A stretch of 64,000 nucleotides of DNA from a virus. Positions 31,568 through 40,700 of this stretch are shown here, one piece after another (positions within the stretch are counted from its first letter, which is position 1; each line of letters starts with the position of its first letter). The stretch is from positions 62,001-126,000 of IMG/VR virus record IMGVR_UViG_3300032668_000004, one strand, 5' to 3'. The notes under the pieces are model-generated. The model made no database searches and had not been told where the DNA came from. It worked only from the letters and a program-made list of their open reading frames with translations. Both the position numbers and the translations under genes were made by a program.

Positions 31568-31596
31568 TTGATATTGTATTCATTAAGTAGTATAAC
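31568..31596 (+). promoter_or_regulatory. Sigma70-type promoter for gp47-gp46
   Basis: TTGATA (31568-31573), a 17-base spacer and TATAAC (31591-31596) form a good host-type promoter. The -10 box ends six bases before the gp47 ATG, so the transcript would start at or next to the start codon; no Shine-Dalgarno sequence is visible. Confidence 0.55.
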
Positions 31597-31602
31597 TTAA
31601 CT

Positions 31603-32619
31603 ATGGCAAATCTATTCAAAAAAGCTGCGGTATTTACAGACCTGCACTTCGGAGCTAAAAGCAATAGTTTACAGCACAACCAAGACTGTACTGATTTCGT
31701 TGATTGGTTCATTACTAAAGCTAAGACAGAGAACTGTGAGACTTGTTTCTTTTTAGGTGATTACAATCACCATAGAGCAAGCATCAACATGCATACTATG
31801 CAATTTGGACTGCGGGCATTAGAGAAGTTAAGCGCAGCGTTTGACGTTGTTTACTTTATTCCCGGCAATCATGATTTATATTATCGTGATCGTCGGGATA
31901 TTCACTCAGTTGAATGGGCAAAACATTTACACAATGTAGTCATAGTAAATGATTGGTTCAAGCAAGATGATGTAGTCATAGCTCCGTGGTTAGTTGGTGA
32001 TGATTATAAGAAACTACCTAAGCTTAGCGGCAAGTATCTTTTCTCGCACATGGAGCTTCCTCATTTTTATATGAATGCAATGATCGAGATGCCGGATCAT
32101 GGTGAACTAAACGAAGAACATGTTGCTGGATTTGAGAAGGTTTATTCTGGTCATTTTCATAAGCGACAGTCTAGGAAGAACATTTGGTATATGGGTAATG
32201 CTTTCCCTCACAACTACGCAGATGCAGGTGATGATGCTCGCGGTATGATGGTTCTTGAGTGGGGCAAAGATCCAGAATTCTATTCTTGGCCAAAGCAACC
32301 TTTATTTAGGGTATACAAGTTGAGTCAAGTATTAGAGAACCCAACCGGCTTGCTTTTACCTAAATCTAATGTTAGAGTACATCTTGACATTGACATTTCA
32401 TACGAAGAAGCAAACTTTATTCGAGAGACGCTTATACCAGCACACAGTCTTCGTGAAATGGCATTGATTCCGATCAAGCAAGATCAGCACTCACAGGATT
32501 TGGCGCCTGGCGAAATCAAGTTTGAAAGTGTTGATCAAATCGTTGTAGACCAAATCACTAATATCGAGAGTGATTTCTATGACGCAAAACTATTACTAGA
32601 GATTTATCGTAACCTATGA
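31603..32619 (+). CDS. 47: Recombination endonuclease subunit gp47 (SbcD/Mre11 family)
   Basis: The 338-aa product is a calcineurin-like phosphoesterase with all Mre11 motifs in order: DLHFGAKSN (near residue 13), GDYNHHRAS (near 48), GNHDLYYRD (near 93), SHMELPHF (near 150) and SGHFHKRQ (near 182). With gp46 it forms the DNA end-processing complex of recombination-dependent replication; the metal-binding Asp, His and Asn residues are all present. The length equals T4 gp47 (339 aa). The last four bases overlap the gp46 start (ATGA), the usual coupled arrangement. The start is the ATG just after the promoter; no ribosome site precedes it. Confidence 0.95.
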   Translation: MANLFKKAAVFTDLHFGAKSNSLQHNQDCTDFVDWFITKAKTENCETCFFLGDYNHHRASINMHTMQFGLRALEKLSAAFDVVYFIPGNHDLYYRDRRDIHSVEWAKHLHNVVIVNDWFKQDDVVIAPWLVGDDYKKLPKLSGKYLFSHMELPHFYMNAMIEMPDHGELNEEHVAGFEKVYSGHFHKRQSRKNIWYMGNAFPHNYADAGDDARGMMVLEWGKDPEFYSWPKQPLFRVYKLSQVLENPTGLLLPKSNVRVHLDIDISYEEANFIRETLIPAHSLREMALIPIKQDQHSQDLAPGEIKFESVDQIVVDQITNIESDFYDAKLLLEIYRNL

Positions 32620-34694
32620 GTACTGTACTAAAGAATATCACTCTCCGTAATTTTCTGTCTATTGGCGCAGTTTGTCAATCAGTAAACTTCGATAGCAAAG
32701 AACTTACACTGATCTTAGGTGAAAATCTAGATTTAGGTGGTGATGGCGCTCGTAATGGTACCGGAAAGACGACCCTTATTCAAGGTCTTAGTTACGTTCT
32801 GTTTGGTACTCCTATCAACAGTATTCGTAAAGACAATCTCATCAATCGAACCAATGCTAAGGGCATGATGGTCACTTTGGAATTCAGTTCTGGTGGAATT
32901 GAATACAAGATCGAAAGAGGTCGCAAACCAAACATTTTGCGTTTCTTTGTCAATAATGCGGCGGCCTCTACGGATGAAGACGCCGCCCAAGGCGAAAATA
33001 AAGAAACTCAGATTGCAATCGAGCGTGCCATCGGAATGTCCGCTGACATGTTCAAGCACATCGTTGCTCTTAACACCTACTCTGAGCCGTTTTTGGCATT
33101 AGGTTCTAACGAACAACGAAAGATCATTGAACAACTATTGGGCATAACTCTGCTTTCCGAAAAAGCGGAGATAATCAAAGAAAAGCTCAAGGGCAACAAA
33201 GAACTCATTCAATTGGAAGAGTATAAGGTCAAAGCTATTGAGGAAGCTAACAAGCGTGTTCAGGAACAGCTTGACGGTCTTAAGCGCAGACAGCGCCTGT
33301 GGCAAGCCAAACATGACGACGATTTGGCTAGGTTAGCGCTTGATTATGATGAACTCAGCAAAATTGATATCGAGGCTGAACTCCAAGCACACAAAGAGCT
33401 AACAACATACAATAGCAACAAGAAAAAGCAAGAGCAGTATGAAGCTGTATTGGCTCGGCAGATCGCCTGGAAGCAAAAGCGCGACAAAGATATTGCTGAT
33501 TTACAAATTACCTATGACAAGTTGAGCCACATCGATATTGAAGCTGAGCTACAGGCTCATATTGATTTGGTAGAATACAATCGTAGAAAAATCGAACTAG
33601 ACTCTGTAAATAAAACGATTGCCTCTTTAGAATCTACACTCAAAAAAGAACGTTTATCGGTTGAAAAACTGATAAGCGAGGTTAAGACTCTTGAGGAAAA
33701 CAGATGTTATGCGTGTGGACAAGATTTCCATGATGACGGTCATGTTGAGGTCCTATCTAGCAAGCGTGCCTTATTGTCTACTGCACAATCTGATCTTGCC
33801 CAAACCCAAACTGAGTTAGAAAAAAATAAAAATTCTTTGTTTGTTTTGGGCGCGGTTCCTACTACTTATTACAAAACACAAACTGAGGCTATCAAGCATA
33901 GTTCAGAACTTGAGAACATTCAGAATCAAATTAACTCAAAGCAGGCAGAAACTGATCCATATGCTGAACAATTAGTGGAGCATTCTGGTGTGATTGTTGG
34001 TCCTGCGCCTATCACACACTATGATACTGAAGCCGAAGCGATTGAACATCGTAGCACAGTTGCCAACTTACTTCAGCAAATCGAAAACAAAGTAGCTGAA
34101 GCTGATCCATACAGTGAGCAAATTGATGATATGGAAAAGAAGGCTCTGCAAGTTATAAGTTTTGACAAAATAAATGAGCTTTCAAAATTAGGAGATCACT
34201 ACAAGTTTCTAGTAGACCTTCTAACTAGTAAAGACTCGTTTGTTAGAAAGAAGATTATAGATCAAAATCTATCATATCTTAATGCTAGACTTACGAACTA
34301 TCTAGACAAGATTGGCTTGCCGCATACAGTAGTGTTTAAGAATGATCTTTCGGTTGAAATTACTGAACTCGGACGTGAACTAGATTTTGATAATTTGTCA
34401 CGTGGCGAGCGGAACCGATTGATATTAGGACTGTCGTTTGCGTTCAGAGACGTTTGGGAAAATCTATATCATCCCATCAATACCGTGTTCATTGACGAAT
34501 TGATAGATTCTGGACTTGATACTATAGGTGTCGAGAACGCAATGGCAATTCTTAAGGACCTGTCTAGAAGACGCGGCAAGTCAATCTGGTTAGTCTCTCA
34601 CCGCGAAGAACTTGCGGGTCGAGTACCTAGCGTACTTAAGGTTGTGAAAGAGAATGGTTTTACAACCTATCGAAATGATGCTGAACAAGAATGA
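32616..34694 (+). CDS. 46: Recombination endonuclease subunit gp46 (SbcC/Rad50 family)
   Basis: The 692-aa ATPase has Walker A GARNGTGKTT (Lys51), two long coiled-coil arms, a zinc hook CYACG (Cys364 and Cys367) at the turn, an ABC signature LSRGERNRL and Walker B NTVFIDELIDSGLD in the last 100 residues. It pairs with gp47 to resect DNA ends. The arm segments contain an internal duplication: KIDIEAELQAHKEL and HIDIEAELQAHIDL about 60 residues apart, and a second pair around TTYYKTQTEAIKHSSE and ITHYDTEAEAIEHRST. T4 gp46 is 560 aa, so the arms are longer here. Its stop codon is part of the late promoter of the next gene. Confidence 0.95.
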   Translation: MSTVLKNITLRNFLSIGAVCQSVNFDSKELTLILGENLDLGGDGARNGTGKTTLIQGLSYVLFGTPINSIRKDNLINRTNAKGMMVTLEFSSGGIEYKIERGRKPNILRFFVNNAAASTDEDAAQGENKETQIAIERAIGMSADMFKHIVALNTYSEPFLALGSNEQRKIIEQLLGITLLSEKAEIIKEKLKGNKELIQLEEYKVKAIEEANKRVQEQLDGLKRRQRLWQAKHDDDLARLALDYDELSKIDIEAELQAHKELTTYNSNKKKQEQYEAVLARQIAWKQKRDKDIADLQITYDKLSHIDIEAELQAHIDLVEYNRRKIELDSVNKTIASLESTLKKERLSVEKLISEVKTLEENRCYACGQDFHDDGHVEVLSSKRALLSTAQSDLAQTQTELEKNKNSLFVLGAVPTTYYKTQTEAIKHSSELENIQNQINSKQAETDPYAEQLVEHSGVIVGPAPITHYDTEAEAIEHRSTVANLLQQIENKVAEADPYSEQIDDMEKKALQVISFDKINELSKLGDHYKFLVDLLTSKDSFVRKKIIDQNLSYLNARLTNYLDKIGLPHTVVFKNDLSVEITELGRELDFDNLSRGERNRLILGLSFAFRDVWENLYHPINTVFIDELIDSGLDTIGVENAMAILKDLSRRRGKSIWLVSHREELAGRVPSVLKVVKENGFTTYRNDAEQE

Positions 34695-34760
34695 TAAATA
34701 GATGTGAGTCGCGGGAGTACGAATCCCCACTCACTCTAATGCTAGAAGGAGCAATCAGCA
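34693..34760 (+). promoter_or_regulatory. Late promoter plus structured leader of the GIY-YIG gene (leader copy 1)
   Basis: GATAAATA (34693-34700) overlaps the gp46 stop. A hairpin follows at 34704-34734: GTGAGT, CGC, GGGA, loop GTACGAA, TCCC, C, ACTCAC. Then come TCTAATGCTA and a ribosome site AGGAGCAATCAGCA before ATG 34761. The same layout, with compensating base changes in both stems, precedes two other endonuclease genes (44865 and 45892, minus strand). Confidence 0.7.
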
Positions 34761-35468
34761 ATGAATATTTATCTATATAAAAAGACCCACAACATAACCG
34801 GTCTTAAATACCTAGGTAAAACAACAGCCAAAGACCCGCACAAATATAAAGGCTCAGGTGACTATTGGAAAGATCATATTAAAACTCACGGATATGATGT
34901 TACGACTGAGATACTAGCAGAATGCAAAACAACTAAAGAATTAAAAGAGCGGGGATTGTATTATAGTAATTTATGGAACGTGGTTGAAGAAAAAGATGCC
35001 AACGGAAAGAAAACATGGGCTAATTTAAGACCAGAAACCAGTGACGGAGGAGGTAGATTACCGGGATTTAAGTTAACAGATTCTCACAAAGAAAACATAA
35101 GCATTGCCAAAACCGATGTTACTAACCCAAAGTTGAGTGAGCAGAGGAAAGGTTTCGGAAATCACATGTTTGGACAGAAGCGAGATGATATATCCGGAGA
35201 TAACAATCCGATGAAAGACCCTGCAATAGCGGACCGTGTTAGAAGATCCCATCTCGGTAAAAAACACACTGACGAGTCTAAACGAAAACGATCAGAAAAG
35301 CTTTCAGGCCACAACAATCCTATGTTCGGCAAAATCGGAGAACATAGTCCAAGGTATGGCAAAACATCTCCGCCCATGACGTGTGAACATTGCAGTAAAA
35401 CCTGCGCTAGACACAACTTTGTGAAATATCACGGAGATAAGTGTAAAAATAAAAACAACCGTATATAG
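34761..35468 (+). CDS. GIY-YIG homing endonuclease (Seg-like)
   Basis: The 235-aa product starts MNIYLYKKTHNITGLKYLGK, giving the GIY-YIG pair as IYLY and KYLG. The family arginine/glutamate region follows in residues 30-90. Residues about 100-205 carry NUMOD3-like DNA-binding repeats (GFKLTDSHKENISIAK, GKKHTDESKRKRSEKLSG, NNPMFGK). The end is a zinc-knuckle-like module, CEHCSKTCARHNF then HGDKCK, also present at the end of the HNH protein at 50160. Such free-standing enzymes cut intron-less or gene-less alleles in co-infecting phages and spread by repair. It is inserted exactly after gp46 with its own late promoter and leader. Confidence 0.88.
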   Translation: MNIYLYKKTHNITGLKYLGKTTAKDPHKYKGSGDYWKDHIKTHGYDVTTEILAECKTTKELKERGLYYSNLWNVVEEKDANGKKTWANLRPETSDGGGRLPGFKLTDSHKENISIAKTDVTNPKLSEQRKGFGNHMFGQKRDDISGDNNPMKDPAIADRVRRSHLGKKHTDESKRKRSEKLSGHNNPMFGKIGEHSPRYGKTSPPMTCEHCSKTCARHNFVKYHGDKCKNKNNRI

Positions 35469-35470
35469 AC

Positions 35471-35478
35471 AATAAATA
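35471..35478 (+). promoter_or_regulatory. Late promoter directly in front of the PD-(D/E)XK gene
   Basis: AATAAATA ends only four bases before ATG 35483. With T4 spacing the transcript would start at the initiation codon, so this gene may be read from a leaderless message. Confidence 0.5.
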
Positions 35479-35482
35479 TCAT

Positions 35483-36055
35483 ATGCCTTCTAAATCTAAA
35501 GCAAAAGGAAGTTCATTTGAGCGGGAGGTCGCGGCCTTCTTGTCAGCGTTGTATTCCGCTTCATTTGTGCGTGTTCCCAATTCAGGCGCGTATATCGGAC
35601 GATCTAATTCTCATCGCAAAAACATACTTGATGCAAATCAAACTAAGTCTTTCAAAGGAGACATAATTGCGCCTGATGATTGGGTAAATTTTAACTCTGA
35701 ATGCAAGAGCTATGCTACTTTCCCTTTTCATCTTTTGCTCTCAGGTGATTGCAAAGTGGTCGAGTCTTGGTTAGATCAGTTAATGGAAGTATCTGACCCT
35801 GACAATCTAAACATATTGATGTTTAAGATTAATAGAAAAGGACGCTTTGTCGCCGTTCAAACAAAGTACACGTGGGTTACTGACAACTTCATTCTTTACA
35901 CCTCAGCTAAACACGGCGATTGGGTGTTCATAGAATTCGATAACTTTTTTAAACTCAACAAAGACCTTCTTAAAGCATATTCAGGCTCATCTACAAATAA
36001 TTCTTCTGGCTCACCCGACACCACGTCCGACAACATTATCTCCATTCAAATCTAA
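35483..36055 (+). CDS. PD-(D/E)XK nuclease, Holliday-junction-resolvase-like
   Basis: The 190-aa protein shows the catalytic pattern of the PD-(D/E)XK superfamily: an N-terminal helix with SSFEREVAAFL (Glu near 13), KGDIIAPDDW (Asp near 58) and NSECKSY (Glu-X-Lys near 71-73). Small phage enzymes of this kind are usually annotated as resolvases or recombination nucleases, which fits the place next to gp46/gp47. Its substrate cannot be deduced from sequence. The C-terminal 30 residues are Ser/Asn/Thr-rich and probably disordered. The gene ends immediately before the GC-rich non-coding segment at 36061. Confidence 0.65.
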   Translation: MPSKSKAKGSSFEREVAAFLSALYSASFVRVPNSGAYIGRSNSHRKNILDANQTKSFKGDIIAPDDWVNFNSECKSYATFPFHLLLSGDCKVVESWLDQLMEVSDPDNLNILMFKINRKGRFVAVQTKYTWVTDNFILYTSAKHGDWVFIEFDNFFKLNKDLLKAYSGSSTNNSSGSPDTTSDNIISIQI

Positions 36056-36060
36056 AAAAT

Positions 36061-36607
36061 CACAGAACCCTATATTGGCGTTTGGTCGGGGTACCTCGAC
36101 TCTCCTTGAGCGACATGCGAGATATCATGGCGCGGATCTGGAGTCTGCTGAGCATCATGGAATCCATGATGTTCGGGAATACCGACAGGGCTCTCGCTTG
36201 GTAGAATGCGAACCCTGAATGAGTCTACACGTCTATTCTGTCTTGAAGGTGTAGAACATGCGTTGCAGAAGAACTTCCCCTAAGGGGTGGTCAGCTTCAC
36301 TACAGCCCTAGCAAACTTTACAGTGCAACCGGTAGCGTCAATCAGCAACAAACGCTAGATTGACGGGGGATAGACAGCAACGGTGGAAGGTCCATGGCAT
36401 GGCCCCTAATACCATTGGTAGTGCTGAATAGCACTACCATGGCTTCCAATCCGGCATGTATAACTCCTAGAGAGTATTCTTTAAGACAATTAAAAAGAAT
36501 ATATCGAACGTAGTGAGATATAAGTTGTCCGTAAGGACAACTCTAAAAGATACTCTAACCTAAGTAGATATGGAAATAGAGAGAATTAAATGAATAGTTC
36601 TCTCTAT
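36061..36607 (+). ncRNA. Candidate large structured non-coding RNA
   Basis: No convincing open frame fills this ~550-base gap. G+C is about 50% by my count over 36061-36480, against roughly 30-40% in flanking genes. Many helices can be drawn on the plus strand: 36148-36160 with 36164-36176 (13 bp, including G-U pairs that favour this strand); 36186-36190 with 36213-36217; 36224-36230 with 36249-36255; 36262-36267 with 36324-36329, enclosing CCCC-TAA-GGGG; 36336-36343 with 36358-36365; 36384-36389 with 36443-36448, enclosing 36416-36425 with 36430-36439. A 3' multi-branch domain has 36471-36477 with 36550-36556 closing three hairpins, one an 8-bp stem capped by a GUAA tetraloop (36523-36542). 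A last hairpin, 36576-36607, lies before the convergent gp51 stop. No tmRNA, RNase P or group I/II intron signature was seen. Ornate phage RNAs such as GOLLD or ROOL are possible relatives. Confidence 0.6.
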
Positions 36608-36612
36608 GTCGG

Positions 36613-36849
36613 TTAGAAGAATGGTAGCTGGGATTTCTTTGTAGTTTCTAGGTTGCTATCAATTATATCGTTGATAGCCTTTCTTTCCTCTATAGACATG
36701 TTGAGGATGTCCTCATATGAAGCGCCACCGCGCATGTACCATGCCATAGTAAGTGCAGATTTGCGTATACCCGCTACGTCTTTTTCATACTCATCTAGTA
36801 GCTTCTGAATCTCTTCGGGTTTAGAGCGTAGAAGCTTTAGCCGAAAAAA
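36613..36849 (-). CDS. 51: gp51-like frame, probably translated as a gp26-gp51 frameshift extension
   Basis: The frame encodes 76 residues after the slip site, ending with ALTMAWYMRGGASYEDILNM and SVEERKAINDIIDSNLETTK then KSQLPFF. This matches my memory of the short gp51 (baseplate hub assembly catalyst) of T4-like aquatic phages; T4 gp51 itself is longer (249 aa). No ATG, GTG or TTG start lies near its beginning. The first ATG (36747) would keep only 44 residues and has no ribosome site. The frame is -1 relative to gp26, begins inside the gp26 stop region, and is entered through a perfect slippery heptamer. I therefore read it as the tail of a 348-aa gp26-gp51 fusion. Confidence 0.7.
   Translation of the reverse strand, partial: FFRLKLLRSKPEEIQKLLDEYEKDVAGIRKSALTMAWYMRGGASYEDILNMSIEERKAINDIIDSNLETTKKSQLPFF
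36800..36849 (-). promoter_or_regulatory. Programmed -1 ribosomal frameshift signal
   Basis: The minus strand carries T-TTT-TTC in register with gp26 (plus-strand 36843-36849), the X-XXY-YYZ slippery form. The spacer is GGCTAA (six bases, containing the gp26 stop). Then comes a hairpin: AGCTTCT (36836-36830) pairs with AGAAGCT (36806-36800), with an inner CTCT/AGAG stem. Heptamer, spacer length and downstream structure all agree with known -1 signals. Confidence 0.7.
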
Positions 36850-37658
36850 TCAGAAGGGTTCAATGAGAAATCTTGCTCGTATTCGTGTCCGCAGCTATCA
36901 CATTTTATCTTTAATGGCTGTGGTGTGGAACTTTTCTTAAGTTCTGTAGCGTAGTCTCTAATAGAAGTAAAAGTATTTCGATCACAGTTCTTGAGAAAAT
37001 CTAGAATAAACTCATTTTCTTGTACCTTGATTTCTGGTGTTTCTATATATTCAATACCTAAACTTAATAATTTCATAGTCAACAACGTTACCCGTTCAAG
37101 TGCATCACCACCTATTTTATTTTTTTCCTCTTCTGACATATTTTCCATAGAGGCAAACAGTTTTTGCATTTCAAACTGAGCTATAGAAGCTTCATTCATT
37201 TCTTTATAAACCAACGGTCTAAACTTAATTTTTAGATCACCTACTTCAAATTCCTTATTGTAATCCCCTGCCTTAAGGGTAGACAATATACCAACTAAGC
37301 TGATGCCGTACGGAGAAAGTTCGTTACATTTTGGACAGATCGAATCTATGTCCAATTGATCACCGTTGGAAGCAGACTTAATTGCGATGAGGATAGCATC
37401 TAAATCACTGCTACTAATAGCCCATGGATCTTTGATGTCAGGTACACAGCTTTTTATTAATTCAGCAATTGCAGTACCGTTAAACAACGAATCCGGAGTT
37501 CTGGCTGTAATTTCATCAATAGCAGTCATCGGATAGATTGGTAATTCGCCGGTTACTGGAATGTTTATCACGTCCTCTGAGTAGCTTGTGGTTCCTGAGG
37601 GGAGTTTTAGGTAAACAGCAGGTCTTCTGAAGTACTGTCTTAGCGGGTTATTGTTCAT
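36837..37658 (-). CDS. 26: Baseplate hub protein / tail assembly chaperone gp26-like
   Basis: The 273-aa product has the gp26 signature at its N-terminus: MNNNPLRQYFRRPAVYLKLP, then GELPIYPMTAIDEITARTPD, then ALLIAIKSAS-like ILIAIKSASNGDQLDIDSIC. Two zinc-type pairs are visible: CPKC near residue 113 and CDSC near 253, followed by GHEYEQDFSLNPSDFFG. T4 gp26 (208 aa) is needed for hub assembly. Small proteins made next to the tape-measure gene with a -1 frameshift are tail assembly chaperones in lambda (G/GT). Here gp26 faces the tape-measure gene and ends at a frameshift signal leading into gp51. Confidence 0.88.
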   Translation of the reverse strand: MNNNPLRQYFRRPAVYLKLPSGTTSYSEDVINIPVTGELPIYPMTAIDEITARTPDSLFNGTAIAELIKSCVPDIKDPWAISSSDLDAILIAIKSASNGDQLDIDSICPKCNELSPYGISLVGILSTLKAGDYNKEFEVGDLKIKFRPLVYKEMNEASIAQFEMQKLFASMENMSEEEKNKIGGDALERVTLLTMKLLSLGIEYIETPEIKVQENEFILDFLKNCDRNTFTSIRDYATELKKSSTPQPLKIKCDSCGHEYEQDFSLNPSDFFG

Positions 37659-37689
37659 AATTTCCTCATAATTTTCGGTTTTTAGTTAA

Positions 37690-37715
37690 CACTAAATACA
37701 TACGTATATTTAGTG
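37690..37715. promoter_or_regulatory. Palindromic pair of late promoters between gp26 and the tape-measure gene
   Basis: CACTAAATA (37690-37698) and its exact complement TATTTAGTG (37707-37715) form a 9+9 inverted repeat with eight bases between. CTAAATA is a variant of the T4 late -10 element. The sites face each other and would start divergent transcripts of gp26 and the tape-measure gene from nearly the same point. Confidence 0.55.
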
Positions 37716-37753
37716 GTCAAAAAACCCAATTATTTAATTTAACGGAATCGACT

Positions 37754-40700
37754 ATGGATCCAGAAATCGCAGCAGAGCTAAGCGCACAGCTTAAAGAGTT
37801 ATCAGATATTATTAGCCGGGACGCCTCTCCTGCAATAAAAAATCTCAGCGAATCTTCTGATAACGCTTCAACTCGCGTAGGTAGCGTCAACAAAGCATTC
37901 AGATCGTTAGACGATGCTGCCGGTAGCTTCGCTAAAGCATTACTTAACGGTACAGGTGAGTTAAACAAATATACATCAGCTTTAGATAGCATGGGAACCG
38001 CCGCAATACAAGTAGGAAAAGCTTTGGGGCCCGTTGGGGTTGCTGCAGGTTTAGTAGCTGCTGCATTTACTAAAGTAGTGAGTGCAGCGACCGCCCAAAC
38101 TGATAATTTACTAAAATTTTCTGATGGTATCAGTAGGTTAGGTGCTGTTAACACTTTCACCACTAACGAACTTCAAAAGATGGCTAATAATGCTGGTTTA
38201 GCCTCAGGTGATTTTCAAAAAATGCTCAAACCTATGCAAAGCATGGGTAATTCCTTCAATGCATTAGGTAATGGAGCCGCCGATTCTACTAAGAAGTTTG
38301 CAGAACAGGTTCATGTAACCGAAAAGGTTAGAAATCAATTTCAAAGATTGGGATATGGCGTAGACGAACTAATGCAGGCTCAGGCTGACTACAACACCTT
38401 AATGTCTGAAGGTGGTGTTTCGTTGCGAGATTTGAGTAAGACTACCGGTGGTCTGCAAGGTGCATCCCTTGCATACATCAAAAATTTAAATGAGATGTCC
38501 GCAGCTACCGGAGAATCTGTAGAACAAGAGAAGAAAACTCAAGCCGCGTCGATGGCTAATATACAATTCCAGCTATTTCTTGCTAAAAAACACAAAGAAA
38601 TGGACGCAGCAAAGACTCAAGCTGAAAAGGACGCTATAAAAAAGCAAATAGATAGTGCGCAAAACGCAGTTCAAGTTGCACAAAGAACAGGCGGCGCCGA
38701 CTCCGCCGCCGCCATGGCTCAACAGATAACACAAGGTTTTGTTTCCGGGCCTTTCCAAAAAGCTCTAGCACTTCAAGGTACTGGTCAGGATTATGCAAAA
38801 ACGGCGTCAGCCGTCAACGCAGGAACGTTTGGTACTAAAGAGGCCGGTGACTTCCAAAAAGATTTGGTTGATAAAACATTAGACTTTGCAACTAAAAATA
38901 GTACAGCATTGTCTGTTAATTCAGGATTAGCTTCTGCGGCTAATATTAATACAGGAACACTCACTACAGCAAACCAATTAGCTGGATATGAACCAGCTAG
39001 TGTAGCTGAAAATGGACCAGAAGATCCAGCACAAGATGCGAGAAATGCGTTAACTAATGCAGAAATCAAAGCTAAAGTTGGAATGGATGAGTTAATTAAT
39101 AGTATGAATCCATTCCAACATGGTTTAACTCTGGCAACCTTAGCCGGTGTAGCACTTGCAGGAGCTCTTGGGCTAGTTACATTTAACTTAGGAAAAGCAG
39201 CATTAGGAAAAGCAGGTGGACTTGCGGGTCTATTAGGAGGCGGTGCTCCGAAAGGAGCAGCCGGCGCCGCTGAGGCAGTAGGTGGTATGAGTAAAGCCGC
39301 CGGCGGCGGAATGCTTATGGGTCTAGTAGAAGCACTAGCAGCAGCAGGTAAGGCCGGGCCGGCGGTTATGGAGGGCGGCGTGGCATTAGGGGTTGCTCTT
39401 GCTGCGATCATCACCGGTATCGGTGCTGGTTTGGCCATAGGCGGCGGCTTAATAAGCGTAATGCTTCCAAGCTTGGGAAAGAGTTTAAAAGCGTTTAATG
39501 ACATTAACGGCGAAAATCTTAAAAAAGCCGGTTTAGGTATGGCGGCATTAGGCGTTGGCATCGTTGCTATAGGCGCTGGACAAGTTGCTGGAGCAATGGG
39601 TAGAATGGCCAACTTCTTTACTGGAGGAGGTAAAGAAGATCCGCTAAAGATTGCTGCTAAGCAACTAATGTATTTCCAATCATTCCCTATCGACGGTGCC
39701 AAAGTAAAAACCAACGCCGATGCATTAATAGCATTTTCGGAAGCGATGTCTAAGTATAAAGGCGGACCAAGCTTGGGAACAGCAATAAAAGATATAGCAG
39801 TTTCCGGATTAAGCAAGTTATTCGGTCAAGACAGCCCGACTGAAGCATTCCTTAAGTTCACTAAGATGGATTTTGGTCCTAATGCAGACAAGAACACTGA
39901 TGCATTCTTGAAGTTCGCTACTGCTATGGGTAGCTTCCGAGGCGGTGGAGCATCCGGCGGCGGCGGCGGAGCTATGGCAGCAGGCGCCGCTTTAGGGGCA
40001 GGAGCAGTGGGTGCAGTAGGAGGCGCGTTGGGCGCAGCTGGTCATGCAGCAGGAGGCGCGTTGGGCGCAGCTGGTCATGCAGCAGGAGGCGCGTTGGGCG
40101 CAGCTGGTCATGCAGCAGGCGGCGCGTTGGGCGCAGCTGGAAGTTTCTTAGGAAAAGCCGGTGGCGCCGCCGCAGGTGCAATTGGGTCATTTGGAAATTG
40201 GGTAATGGATCTAATTGCAGGACATGAAGGAGTGCGTACTAAACCATATAAAGACTCCTTAGGTAAATGGACAATTGGGGTGGGTCATTTGATCGGTGAC
40301 GGTAGTACTTTACCACCTGAATGGAATCGTGAGTTCTCTAAGGATGAAGTCATGAAACTTTACCAGCAGGATTTCGGCAAGCATAAACAAGCTGCTAGCA
40401 ATATTCCGGGATTCAACAAATTAAATGAAAAAGGCCAAGCTGCGCTAACAGACTTGACATTTAATATGGGCCCGTCTTGGTACAAAAAGTGGCCACATTT
40501 AACTGCTGCACTTTCGGCTGGTGATGTTGAAGGCGCGGCCGCACAATTATCTTCTAGTAAGTGGGCAGGACAAGTAGGGCGTCGGGCGCAAGAGGATATT
40601 TCACTACTTAGACAAGGAAAATTACAAGCTAGAAACGGTGGAATGTTTGATGGGCCATTGTCTGGATATCCGGCTACATTGCACGGCGGCGAACTGGTTG

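Noticed and set aside
36061-36607. tmRNA, RNase P RNA, self-splicing group I or group II intron
   Set aside because: No T-arm consensus or tag frame, no conserved RNase P cores, no group I P7-type GACUA/UAGUC pairing and no group II domain V were seen; the flanking genes are complete, so there is no interrupted exon.
38791-39816. Minus-strand frame of 341 codons opposite the tape-measure gene
   Set aside because: It is the complement of Ala/Gly-rich coding sequence; product is low complexity and no promoter or ribosome site is present.
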